In this document: positions 1 to 8,199 of the stretch, one piece after another | How positions within the stretch are numbered: the first letter of the stretch is position 1 | How the letters are laid out: each line of letters begins with the position of its first letter | Origin: Polyangiaceae bacterium | GTDB lineage: Bacteria > Myxococcota_A > Polyangia > Polyangiales > Polyangiaceae | Direction: 5' to 3' | Length of the DNA stretch: 34,370 nt | Assembly (NCBI GenBank): GCA_947502375.1 | Contig: CANMZR010000003.1 | Location: forward strand, 1 to 34,370 | Made by a program: the position numbers and the translations under genes | The notes under the pieces: generated by a model | Database searches by the model: none | What the model was told of the DNA's origin: nothing | Seen by the model: the letters and a program-made list of their open reading frames with translations, nothing else

Positions 1-1530
1 CTCTTGCGACTCTTGGCCGCGATCCACGAGCGCCTCTTGCCGGGCGGCGTCTTCGTGATGCAGACCCCCAATGGGCAAGGTCTTTTCCCAAACCAGGTGA
101 TCTACGGAGACCTCACGCACGTGACGATCTTCACGCCCGATTCTCTGGGGCAGGTCCTGCGGCTCACGGGCTTCGAGGACATCCTCGTCACCGAAGCTGG
201 CCCCGCGATGAAGTCGCTTATCGGCGTAGCCAGGCTCGGCCTTTGGAATGTAATCAAGGTCGGCGCGAAGGCCGCGCGCATCATCGAGACTGGCAAGAGT
301 CAGGCGATTTGGACGGAAAACATGCTCGGCCGTTGCCGCCGCCCGGGCAGACTACCCGAGCTCGCCATGCCGTCCCCTGCGACGCCGCGCGTCGAGCTCA
401 GCGCACCGAGCGCGGCGTCGCCGTTGCGGTCACAAGAGAGTCGCCCGCGGGTGATAATCATTGGTCAAGCCATCTTCGACATGATGATGGACTCGTATCG
501 TCGCGCGCTCGAGCCGCACTACGAGGTGCTCGTGGTCGATCCTTACTCGATTCTCGCCGACCTCGAGAAGCGCTTATTCGGGCCGCACTTCGGAGCGCAA
601 GTCAACCGAGTCGCCGCGACGTTTTCGCGAGTGATGATGGGCGGAGAACTCGCACTCGCGGAAGGGCGCATCGTTCGCGAAGTCGAAGCCTTCAGCCCGA
701 GCATCATCCTCACCGATAGCGTGCACGACTTGCGCCCCGAGCTCATCGACCGGATCCGCCGCGCGAGCCCAAACGCAAAGCTTCTCGGGAGATTCGGCGA
801 CGCGCTATCGAATTTTGGACGCGGCTACTGCTTTGTCGCCGAGTACGATCGGCTGTTCTTCAAAGACCACTACATCGTCGACAAGCTGCGCGCGAAGCTG
901 CCCTCCAAGCACCTCTACTACCTCCCGCAGTCTTGCGATCGGCACATTCATCGCTCGGTGGCCGTCAGCGACGCCGACCGCCGACGCTATGGCTGCGACG
1001 TTGGGCTTTATGGCAACGGCTACCTCTACCGCGCGGAGTGCCTGAAGCCGCTCCTGGGGCACGACGTCAAGATTTGGGGCGGAGGCTTGCCGCGCTGGGC
1101 GTCTCACGCGACGGCGCCGATGTTCACTGGCCACTACGTTGCGGGTGAAGAAAAATGCCGAGCGATGCTCTCGGCGAAGATCGCTCTGAACCCGAATCAC
1201 TACGCCGAGATCGCGGGCACGAACAAGCGCACCTTCGAGCTCGCCGCAATCGGGGCCTTCCAGCTTACGGACACGCCCGCGCTCGCCGACGTGTTCGACC
1301 CAGCCACAGAAGTCGCACAATACGACACCGCGGATGACCTCCTCGAGAAGATCGATTTCTACCTGGCCCGACCCGAGCTGCGAGCAGAAATGGCCGCAAA
1401 AGCGCAGCGCCACGCGCACGCGGCCCACACCTACGAGCACCGCTGGGTCGCGATGCTCGAGACGCTCGGCTTACGCCCGCCCGAGGGTTTTCCCGTCCAG
1501 CCGGAAGACCTCAGTCTCCGCGCGGTGTGA
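1..1530 (+). CDS. Methyltransferase (C-terminal part) fused to CgeB-like glycosyltransferase, 5'-truncated by window
   Basis: The frame is open to the first base, so the true start lies upstream; the TTG at 4 is only where the ORF track begins. Residues 1 to about 112 resemble the last third of a class I SAM-dependent methyltransferase of polysaccharide clusters (LLPGGVFVMQTPNG, then FTPDSLGQVLRLTGF), and TENMLGRCRRPG looks like such an enzyme's natural C-terminus. After a Pro/Ala/Ser linker of about 35 residues, a Rossmann-like start (RPRVIIIGQAIFD) opens a CgeB/DUF3880-type glycosyltransferase. Its C-terminal signature, TNKRTFELAAIGAFQLTD, matches the nucleotide-sugar half of Glyco_trans_1_2 proteins. 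I infer a bifunctional cytoplasmic enzyme that methylates and transfers sugars for the surface glycan made by the neighbouring genes. The SAM-binding part is outside the window, so the methyltransferase half is less certain than the glycosyltransferase half. Its 3' end faces the Kelch gene. Confidence 0.75.
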   Translation, partial: LLRLLAAIHERLLPGGVFVMQTPNGQGLFPNQVIYGDLTHVTIFTPDSLGQVLRLTGFEDILVTEAGPAMKSLIGVARLGLWNVIKVGAKAARIIETGKSQAIWTENMLGRCRRPGRLPELAMPSPATPRVELSAPSAASPLRSQESRPRVIIIGQAIFDMMMDSYRRALEPHYEVLVVDPYSILADLEKRLFGPHFGAQVNRVAATFSRVMMGGELALAEGRIVREVEAFSPSIILTDSVHDLRPELIDRIRRASPNAKLLGRFGDALSNFGRGYCFVAEYDRLFFKDHYIVDKLRAKLPSKHLYYLPQSCDRHIHRSVAVSDADRRRYGCDVGLYGNGYLYRAECLKPLLGHDVKIWGGGLPRWASHATAPMFTGHYVAGEEKCRAMLSAKIALNPNHYAEIAGTNKRTFELAAIGAFQLTDTPALADVFDPATEVAQYDTADDLLEKIDFYLARPELRAEMAAKAQRHAHAAHTYEHRWVAMLETLGLRPPEGFPVQPEDLSLRAV

Positions 1531-1558
1531 GCGTGGCGCTCCGCGACTTAACGCGAGC

Positions 1559-3184
1559 TCACCCTGGATCGACCGCGCGCCTAGCGCCGGTGCCGACCGG
1601 TCCGTTGACGTAACCGCCCCAAAGAATCACTTCGCTTACCGCCTTGCCGGTCCAAACGCCGACATTGTCGCTACGTTTCGTGAGCGCCGCATCTTCTGGA
1701 AAAGACGACCACGTCCCCCCGTTGGCGCCTGGCCGCCAAACGCCGCCATCGCCGAGAACGGTCTCGCAACCGGCATCGTTGCAGCCGCCCCAAAGGAAGA
1801 TCCCTGCGTTCAAGGTGACGCCAAAGTAGCGTGCACGGGGCGAAGGAGCCGCGGGGTCAGCCGGTTTCAATTTGTACCAGTAACCATCGAGGGCATTGGC
1901 AGCGAGATCCCAGAAGAAAAGCGTGTCTCCGTACACATCGCCGCCGTTCCAACCGCCGAACAGGTAAAATCCCAAACCTTGAGTCGGACTTTGTGGAAAC
2001 GCCGACAAACTCTCGAGGACGCCGGTCGGCGGTGAGCCTCCATTGGGCGGCGCGCCAACGCTCATATCGACGACCGTCCAGGCATTGGTGCCCGGATCGT
2101 AGAACGCGCCGTTGCTGAACCAATCAAAGCTGTCGGTTCCGCCCCAAACGTAAAGATAGCCGTTCGGTTTGAGGTTCGTCGGAGGCTGCCAGCCATATGA
2201 AAAATTAGACCGCGCACTCGGCTGACCCGCGGTCGCCATGGCGCCCCACGTGTTGGTTGCCACGGTGTAAACGCCGCCTGTGTTCACGGCACCAGCGGCA
2301 TTGCGACCGCCCCAGACGAGGATCTTTGTGCCGGTGTAGACCATGGCATGGGCTTGGCGCGGAAGGGGCTGAGCAGTGGTCGCCATGGCGGTCCAAGAGT
2401 CGGTCGCGAGATCGTAGATCCCCCCGGTGGGAGCCAGGGCATTCCCAGTGCCATAGCCACCCCAAATGTACATCTTCGTCCCGATCCAGACAGCCTCATG
2501 ATCGTGACGCGCGAGCGGGGCATTCACGGTCGATATCGGCGCCCACGTATCGGTCAGGGGCGTGTAGGCGTAGCCCGTGTCCGTCAGGCCCACCTTCGTA
2601 AAGCCACCCCACACGATCATCTTTGTCCCTGTCCAAATGGCCGAGTGGTTGTAGCGAGCGGAGGGCGCACCCACCGTCGTGATGGCAATCCAGGTGTTGC
2701 AGTTGCCCGCACCGTCGCAAGATGCACCCGTGCCACCATCCTTGTAACAGGCAGAAAACTTCGCGGCAGGGGTGAGCGCGCACATGCCTGCCGCGCACGA
2801 CCAGCCGCAGCTCCCACTCCCACAATCGGCCGCGACCTTGCAGGTCTTGCCACCACCGCTCGCGCTCGACGCCGCCGCCGTCGATTGGGCACTGCTCGAC
2901 GTCACTGTCGTGGCAACCGTACTGCTCGCGGCCATCGTCGAGGTGCTCGCCCCGGCACCGCCCATGCCGACCGTGCCTCCGACTCCTTGAGTCGCGGTTC
3001 CCCCGGAACCCACGGACGCACCTGCGCCACCTACGCCGTTAACGACAGCGCCACCCACTCCACCACCGGAGGCCGTGACCTTCGGAAAGACAACGACACT
3101 GCCATTGTCGCTGCAAGCCACACCGTGAAGAAGCGCGAGACCGATGAGGACGAAGATCGATAGTCGTTTAGGGTCGGCTAGCAT
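1559..3184 (-). CDS. Kelch-repeat lipoprotein
   Basis: 541 aa starting at ATG. The N-terminus is a lipoprotein signal: Lys/Arg, a hydrophobic run (LSIFVLIGLALLHG), then a lipobox ending GVAC, so the mature protein should be lipid-anchored and surface or periplasmic. A low-complexity Gly, then Ser/Thr/Ala spacer (about residues 35-110) follows. Next is a short Cys-rich segment (CKVAADCGSGSCGWSC) of the kind common in myxobacterial surface proteins. From about residue 165 to the end there are roughly seven Kelch units, each with a hydrophobic-WGG core (MIVWGGF, MYIWGGY, ILVWGGR, LYVWGGT, FYLFGGW, IFLWGGC, VILWGGY), consistent with a seven-bladed beta-propeller. Such propellers bind proteins or glycans; no catalytic motif is visible. 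It is divergent from the GT4 gene, and its role in polysaccharide export or surface adhesion is only inferred from position. Confidence 0.88.
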   Translation of the reverse strand: MLADPKRLSIFVLIGLALLHGVACSDNGSVVVFPKVTASGGGVGGAVVNGVGGAGASVGSGGTATQGVGGTVGMGGAGASTSTMAASSTVATTVTSSSAQSTAAASSASGGGKTCKVAADCGSGSCGWSCAAGMCALTPAAKFSACYKDGGTGASCDGAGNCNTWIAITTVGAPSARYNHSAIWTGTKMIVWGGFTKVGLTDTGYAYTPLTDTWAPISTVNAPLARHDHEAVWIGTKMYIWGGYGTGNALAPTGGIYDLATDSWTAMATTAQPLPRQAHAMVYTGTKILVWGGRNAAGAVNTGGVYTVATNTWGAMATAGQPSARSNFSYGWQPPTNLKPNGYLYVWGGTDSFDWFSNGAFYDPGTNAWTVVDMSVGAPPNGGSPPTGVLESLSAFPQSPTQGLGFYLFGGWNGGDVYGDTLFFWDLAANALDGYWYKLKPADPAAPSPRARYFGVTLNAGIFLWGGCNDAGCETVLGDGGVWRPGANGGTWSSFPEDAALTKRSDNVGVWTGKAVSEVILWGGYVNGPVGTGARRAVDPG

Positions 3185-3281
3185 GATGATGCCGAGCTTA
3201 CAGGCGCAACGGCCCTTTGCACAATCGCCATCGATTGCGGTGAGCTTCGAGTTAACTTGGCTCCGGCTAGCTCTCCACCCC

Positions 3282-4418
3282 GTGCGCGTCCTTCAACTCA
3301 ACCCGACCTTCTACCCGAGCACCCGCGATGGTGGTCCGAGCGAAAGCTTGTTGTTGCTCGCACGGGGGCTCCTCGCCGCAAACGTCGAGCTCGAGATCGT
3401 GACCACCAACGGAGACGGTCCGACGAACAGCCACGTGCCGCTCGGCGCGAGCACGTTCTATAAGGGCGTTCCGGTGCGGTACTTCAACCGATTTCCGAAG
3501 CTCGGTTACGCGCCATCCCAAAGTTTGCTGCGTCACCTGAAGCGCGTGGCTCGCGACGTCGATCTTGTCCACGTGCACGCGCTCTTCAATTTCCCATCCA
3601 CGGCGGGGGCCGCCCTTTTGCGATCGATGGGGGTGCCGTACGTGACCTCACCACGAGGGATGTGCGAGCCGTGGGCACTCGGGCATCGCTCGTGGAAAAA
3701 GTGGCCCTACTGGCGAGCCATCGAACGCGGAAACGTCGCCGGCGCGCGAGCGGTGCATGCCACGAGCGATGAAGAGGCGAGCCAGCTTCGGTTGTTGTTC
3801 CCGACGCAAGACGTGTTTGTCGTGCCGAACCCGGTCGAGTTGCCGAGCGAACCTCTCGACGTCGCGCGAGCCGCGAATCGAATTGTTTTTCTCGGGCGCC
3901 TGCACCCGGTCAAAGGCCTCGAGGTGCTCGTCGCCGCGATGAGCCTCCTGACGAAGCGTCATCCCGACGTGGAGTTGGTGCTCGCCGGACCCGACCACCA
4001 TGGCGAGCTTGCCCGCGTCGAAGCGCGCTTGGCCTCGCTCGCACCACGGCCGAACGTTCGCTGGATAGGCGAGGTTCACGGCGACGCAAAGTCTCGGTTC
4101 CTCGCGAGCGCAACCGCTCTCGCGCTCACCTCGCACAGCGAGAGTTTCGGTCGAACCGTGGTCGAGGCCCTGGCGCACGGCACGCCCGTCGTCGTGAGTC
4201 GCGCGTGCCCGTGGGCGAGCGTCGCGCAACATGGCGCAGGTTTCTGGGTCGACAACGAACCCGAGGCCGTGGCCGACGCGTTGGCCCGTATTCTGGAAGC
4301 TCCAAGCGGCGGACACACGATGCGCTTGGCGGCACGAACGCTCGCGAACGATTACGACGTAGACCGCATCGGACGGGCCATGCTGGACGAGTACCGACGC
4401 GTCCTCGCAGCGCCTTAG
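3282..4418 (+). CDS. Glycosyltransferase family 4
   Basis: A GT-B retaining glycosyltransferase of about 378 aa that would transfer a sugar from a nucleotide-sugar donor in the cytoplasm. The ORF track begins at 3144, but that part lies inside the opposite-strand Kelch gene. Homology-like sequence starts at the GTG at 3282 (VRVLQLNPTFYPS), typical of GT4 N-termini, so I chose that start although no strong Shine-Dalgarno sequence is visible. The N-terminal Rossmann domain has GGPSESLLLLARGL and VDLVHVHALFNFP. The C-terminal donor domain begins at RIVFLGRLHPVKGLE and carries the E-x7-E nucleotide-sugar motif ESFGRTVVE (Glu287 and Glu295). Its stop codon interlocks with that of the convergent polymerase gene (TTAG at 4415-4418). 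Donor and acceptor cannot be read from sequence. The context says exopolysaccharide or O-antigen synthesis. Confidence 0.9.
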   Translation: MRVLQLNPTFYPSTRDGGPSESLLLLARGLLAANVELEIVTTNGDGPTNSHVPLGASTFYKGVPVRYFNRFPKLGYAPSQSLLRHLKRVARDVDLVHVHALFNFPSTAGAALLRSMGVPYVTSPRGMCEPWALGHRSWKKWPYWRAIERGNVAGARAVHATSDEEASQLRLLFPTQDVFVVPNPVELPSEPLDVARAANRIVFLGRLHPVKGLEVLVAAMSLLTKRHPDVELVLAGPDHHGELARVEARLASLAPRPNVRWIGEVHGDAKSRFLASATALALTSHSESFGRTVVEALAHGTPVVVSRACPWASVAQHGAGFWVDNEPEAVADALARILEAPSGGHTMRLAARTLANDYDVDRIGRAMLDEYRRVLAAP

Positions 4419-5962
4419 TCGACTCGTCCTGGGATGATCACCTTCTCCGCGAAGAGCACGACCACCCGCAGCACAACGTAACTGAACGCAGCAGAATGAA
4501 ACGCGCCGACAAGAACATTGCCCGCATCGGACTCGATGTTGAGAAGCCCCGCGAGCGCCGCGGAAGCGAGCAGGAGCATGCCGTCCCCGCCTTGACCGTG
4601 GTTGAAGAGCGCATAAAGCGCCCGGTAATAAAGGCCGACGACGGCCATCCCGACGAAGACGCCGAACATGCCGAAGTTCACGTACATCTCGACGATTTGT
4701 GCAAAGTTGAACGACGTGTCGTGATCGAGGGGGTTCAACAAGCGGTAGCGATGTCCGAACTCTTGCCCGAGGGCCTGAAGCGGACGCTCGGGCGCGAGGA
4801 TACGCGGCACGAAGGCCCAAAACATGACGCGGTAGGTCTCACCGTCGAGGTAGGGGATCCGATGGGGCGTCTGATTGATGATGAAGGCGAACGTGCCGAG
4901 GTAGCTTGTGCGCTCGGTTGACGTGCGGGAAGCGTTCGAGGCGAAGCGATCTCGGTCACTGGTCGCTTGGTCAAACGTCAGGTCGAAAAAGAGGGCCACG
5001 CGGTCGAACGGACCGACGTAGGTGTTGCGGACCTCTTTGCGGAACGCGTGTTTGCTGTGGGCAAACGGCATCGAGAGAAGCACGCAGAGCAAGCCGGCGC
5101 GCCACGGGATGGTACCGCGCTCCGCTACGTACACGAAGAACATCGGGACAAGCGCCCACGCCACCTGCGCCAACGCCCCGCTCGCGAGCGAGAACATCAC
5201 GTAAGTGACGTAACAGAGGAAGGCCGCGATGCGCTGCGGCAGCCGGAGCTTTCCTCGCAGATGGAGGACGAGCATTCCGCCGAGCAGCATGAGCGGCATG
5301 CGCACCGACACGTTCGCAATCGCCTTGAGCGAAGGGGCGATGTCCTTGGATGAGGTGAGCACGACTGCGGAGAGCGCAACACCGCCCGCGGCGAGCACGA
5401 TGCAGTACCAAGCGAGCCTGTCGAGCTCGATGTGCATCTTCAGTCGCGGCAACTTGTCGACGATTTTTCCGAGCGGCGAGTAGAAGGCGAGTTGCATCAA
5501 GAGCAAGCCGCCGAGGGTCACCACAACCGCCGTCGTCACCTCCTCGCCTTCGTAGGGCCGATTCTTGAGAAGCACCGTGCCCAGGAACACCGGCAGACCA
5601 AAATACATGAAGTAAATAAGGTTGATGATGGGGAAGATCGGCGCCTGCTTGGGCTTGCGCCGAACGACATCGAACATCGGCACCGTCGCGACCCAGAGCA
5701 TCGCAGACGCCGCGACGAGCCGGCTGACAGGTAAATCCGCCGGCGCAAAATAAAGCAGCAAAAGATTGAGAATCCCGACGACGGCGACGTACGTCGTCGT
5801 CCTCGTCACAGCACCGACACCCGCCACGAAGCTCGAATCCGATGCGGCCCTGGCTTGAGCACGCCGCGTCACAGCCGCCGCATCGCGACCTGATCCGGTC
5901 CCCACCTGCAACGGAGACCGCGGCGGCGGCGATTCGCCGGGGGGCGTGCTCGCGAGCGTCAT
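4415..5962 (-). CDS. Wzy-like O-antigen/exopolysaccharide polymerase, multi-pass membrane protein
   Basis: 515 aa with a hydrophilic N-terminus of about 50 residues followed by around ten or more hydrophobic segments (for example YVAVVGILNLLLLYF, FPIINLIYFMYFGLPVF, WYCIVLAAGGVALSAVV, MFGVFVGMAVVGLYYRAL). The C-terminal third has a soluble loop (about 300-385) with Arg/Asp-rich stretches, then APERPLQALGQEFGHRY and FAQIVEMYVNFGMFGVF. This layout is characteristic of Wzy-type repeat-unit polymerases, which are otherwise poorly conserved. Such enzymes join lipid-linked oligosaccharide repeats on the periplasmic face of the inner membrane. Translation is probably coupled to the upstream acyltransferase: its ATG at 5962 overlaps that gene's TGA by 4 bp. 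Neighbouring glycosyltransferases support the call. An alternative is another O-antigen-ligase-like membrane protein. Confidence 0.72.
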   Translation of the reverse strand: MTLASTPPGESPPPRSPLQVGTGSGRDAAAVTRRAQARAASDSSFVAGVGAVTRTTTYVAVVGILNLLLLYFAPADLPVSRLVAASAMLWVATVPMFDVVRRKPKQAPIFPIINLIYFMYFGLPVFLGTVLLKNRPYEGEEVTTAVVVTLGGLLLMQLAFYSPLGKIVDKLPRLKMHIELDRLAWYCIVLAAGGVALSAVVLTSSKDIAPSLKAIANVSVRMPLMLLGGMLVLHLRGKLRLPQRIAAFLCYVTYVMFSLASGALAQVAWALVPMFFVYVAERGTIPWRAGLLCVLLSMPFAHSKHAFRKEVRNTYVGPFDRVALFFDLTFDQATSDRDRFASNASRTSTERTSYLGTFAFIINQTPHRIPYLDGETYRVMFWAFVPRILAPERPLQALGQEFGHRYRLLNPLDHDTSFNFAQIVEMYVNFGMFGVFVGMAVVGLYYRALYALFNHGQGGDGMLLLASAALAGLLNIESDAGNVLVGAFHSAAFSYVVLRVVVLFAEKVIIPGRVD

Positions 5963-7113
5963 CCGCTACTCGGGTTTGCGCGGCTGAAACCGCGCAGCCG
6001 CCGCTGCAAAGGCAACTCGATGGCGCGGTGTGTGACCATGGCCACGGAGCATAACATGACGAAGAATATCGCGAAGTCCACGCCCGACGACAACCCGCTC
6101 ACGTTTTTCCGCCAGACCAACCAGAGCGGGGCTTGCAGGATATAGATGCCAAAGCTGGCTTCGCCCAAGCGTACGAGTGTCGGCCCGGAAAGCGCGACGG
6201 AAACCGGCGAGGCTTTCAATGCAACGGCGAGCATCACTGCCGCAAAAGCGGGGCTGAGAAGGCCATTGTGAATCAGCGGATGGAATGCGCTCACCGGACG
6301 GCTGACCACGAGCGCAATCGCACCCAGGCCGAGGGCGCCGAGGAGCAGAGGGCGGCGAAGGACGCGCGAGCCATTCGCGGGGTCGGCCAACTGGGCGTGA
6401 AAGACGTCGGCAAGCAGGATCCCGAGGACGAACGTCGGCACGTGCAAGAGCGGCTGGTACTTGACGGCCGCGAGCTGAAGGTCCCCGACGCCGAACATCA
6501 TGTAGAGAATCGGCACGAGCAAAGAGCTCATCCACACGACGAGCGCGAGTCCCCTGCGCGACGTGCGCTGCGATAGCAAACGCGGCAAAACCCAGGGGAA
6601 TATCGCGTAAAAAAAGGCTTCGACGGAGATCGACCAACTGGGCGGGTTCCACCACGCGTGCGCCCCCGGGAGCCAAGCCTGAACGAGTCCCAAGGAGACC
6701 ACGGCCGCGACCACGAGCTTGAGAACGCGCATCAGAGGGGCCGCGTCCGTGGCGAGGCGGTGGGCGACGACGAACGGCGCGGTCACGAGCCAGGCTGTAA
6801 AATAAAGTGGGAAAACCCGCGAAAAACGGTTCATCCAGAACGCGCGGCGGGTACCTCGGAGTGCGACGACCGATGCCGAGCGCTCCGCGTAGGAGTAGGC
6901 GAGGATGAAGCCCGAGAGGAGATAGAAGAAATTGACGCCGAGGTAGCCGTGAGAAGCTGCGTTGCGGAGGCCGGATGGCGTTCGCGTTGGCAAGGCTGCT
7001 GCCGCGTGATGGTAGAAGACCACCCAGGCCGCGGCGAAAAAGCGTAGCCCCGTGAGGGCGGCGAGCGACTCGCGCTTCTCGGCGAGCCTGGGCTGTCGGA
7101 CCACCTCGCTCAT
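5959..7113 (-). CDS. Acyltransferase family 3 (OafA/YrhL-like) membrane protein
   Basis: 384 aa, starting at ATG 7113. The family signature is clear: LTGLRFFAAAWVVFYHH near residues 20-36, with the conserved R and paired His residues, then GYLGVNFFYLLSGFILAYSY and the basic WMNRFSRVFPLYF. The length and roughly ten hydrophobic segments fit a stand-alone acyltransferase-3 without a fused SGNH domain. Known members move acetyl or other acyl groups from a cytoplasmic donor to sugars of O-antigens, exopolysaccharides or lipids. The gene overlaps the Wzy-like gene by 4 bp (ATGA at 5959-5962), so the two are probably co-translated and act on the same glycan. A divergent promoter would lie in the 80-bp gap to the DNA methyltransferase gene. 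The acyl group and acceptor are unknown. Confidence 0.9.
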   Translation of the reverse strand: MSEVVRQPRLAEKRESLAALTGLRFFAAAWVVFYHHAAAALPTRTPSGLRNAASHGYLGVNFFYLLSGFILAYSYAERSASVVALRGTRRAFWMNRFSRVFPLYFTAWLVTAPFVVAHRLATDAAPLMRVLKLVVAAVVSLGLVQAWLPGAHAWWNPPSWSISVEAFFYAIFPWVLPRLLSQRTSRRGLALVVWMSSLLVPILYMMFGVGDLQLAAVKYQPLLHVPTFVLGILLADVFHAQLADPANGSRVLRRPLLLGALGLGAIALVVSRPVSAFHPLIHNGLLSPAFAAVMLAVALKASPVSVALSGPTLVRLGEASFGIYILQAPLWLVWRKNVSGLSSGVDFAIFFVMLCSVAMVTHRAIELPLQRRLRGFSRANPSSG

Positions 7114-7193
7114 CCTATCCGAGCCTAGCGGTGCGTTTCATCGAATGCCGCTTTTTTGTGTCGCCTCCAGGCTGCATGGCATGGTGACCGCGA

Positions 7194-8123
7194 ATGAGCG
7201 GGGTTGCACACGCGAGGCCGGCGGTTTCGGTACGGCTCTGGGAGGGAGACAACGTTGCGGTGCTCGACGGCCTGGCAAAGGAAGGCGTGAAGGTGGAACT
7301 CGCCTATCTCGACCCACCCTTCTACACGCAGCGCCTGCACCTGCGAACGGTACGGCGTGGCCGTGGCGCCACGCTCGAGCGCGAACAGGTCGCAGCCTTC
7401 GATGACCGGTGGCCATCCTTCGAGAGTTACCTGGATGCCACGGAGGCTCGCATCGTGCGCGTGCGCGAGTTGCTCGCCGACGTCGGCTCGATGGTGCTCC
7501 ACGTCGATTCGACCACGAGTCATTACCTGAAGGTGATGTGCGATCGCATCTTCGGGCGCGATGCATTCGCCAGCGAGATCATCTGGCGATATCGTCGCTG
7601 GCCAGCAAAAACTCTCAATTTCCAGCGGGTTCACGACGTTCTTTTACGCTACGTCAAGGCACCCAAGATGGCGCCGCGCTTCAACCAACTCTACGAACCG
7701 CTCGCCCCATCGACCATCGCAACCTGGGGACGCACAAAGCAACTCGCCGCCTTCGGAGCCGACGGTCGAAGGGTCCGCTCCACCCGCACGGAAGCCGCTT
7801 CACCAGGTGTTCCGATGGGCGACGTCTGGGAAATCGGGGTGATAGCGCCGATCGCGCGTGAGCGAACGGGCTACCCGACGCAGAAGCCTGAAGCGCTCTT
7901 GCGACGCGTCGTGGAGAGCTTGAGCAACCCCGGAGACACGGTGCTCGATCCCTACTGTGGCAGCGGGACAACCCTGGCGGTTGCAGCGGCCCTGGGTCGT
8001 AACGCCATTGGCATCGACGCCAGCGCCGAGGCCCTGACGGTCACTCGAGCGAGGCTGAGCGGTGCCGGGCAATCTGTTATTCTTTCAAAGCTCGATGCGA
8101 CTCGAATGGCGGCAGACGCCTGA
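7194..8123 (+). CDS. Site-specific DNA methyltransferase (N-6 adenine / N-4 cytosine, beta class)
   Basis: 309 aa. The catalytic motif DPPF (residues 40-43) comes early and the SAM-binding motif DPYCGSGTT (about 252-260) comes late, after ERTGYPTQKPEALL. This IV-before-I order defines the beta class of amino-methyltransferases, which includes CcrM and type III Mod enzymes. The stretch between about 120 and 215 should hold the target-recognition segment, and GDVWEIGVIAP resembles the segment just before motif X in this class. DPPF with Asp suggests adenine N6 rather than cytosine N4 methylation, but this is not certain. No restriction endonuclease, helicase or specificity gene lies nearby, so it appears solitary and may have a regulatory or epigenetic role. 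The ATG at 7194 puts the SAM/DPPF fold at a normal distance from the N-terminus. It is convergent with trmL. Confidence 0.9.
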   Translation: MSGVAHARPAVSVRLWEGDNVAVLDGLAKEGVKVELAYLDPPFYTQRLHLRTVRRGRGATLEREQVAAFDDRWPSFESYLDATEARIVRVRELLADVGSMVLHVDSTTSHYLKVMCDRIFGRDAFASEIIWRYRRWPAKTLNFQRVHDVLLRYVKAPKMAPRFNQLYEPLAPSTIATWGRTKQLAAFGADGRRVRSTRTEAASPGVPMGDVWEIGVIAPIARERTGYPTQKPEALLRRVVESLSNPGDTVLDPYCGSGTTLAVAAALGRNAIGIDASAEALTVTRARLSGAGQSVILSKLDATRMAADA

Positions 8124-8166
8124 GGCGTCGGAGCAGCTTCAGCACGCCGGCACGAAGGCTTGACGC

Positions 8167-8182
8167 GAGCCCCGGCGGGCTC
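8167..8182. other. 6-bp inverted repeat between convergent genes
   Basis: GAGCCC-CGGC-GGGCTC forms a perfect 6-bp GC stem with a 4-base loop in the 76-bp gap between the convergent DNA methyltransferase and trmL genes. It could help end transcription from both sides, but no T-tract follows on either strand, so it is only a weak terminator candidate. Confidence 0.35.
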
Positions 8183-8199
8183 ATTGGTATTGCGCCGGG

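Noticed and set aside
3648-4820. 390-aa minus-strand ORF
   Set aside because: It overlies the GT4 gene and the end of the polymerase gene; sequence is Arg/His/Ala-rich with no domain, as expected for a frame shadow in GC-rich DNA.
8160-8190. Hairpin resembling the repeat at 26253-26277
   Set aside because: They share the string CCGGCGGGCTC, but the arms, loops and settings differ, and short GC-rich palindromes are expected by chance here, so I do not call a repeat family.
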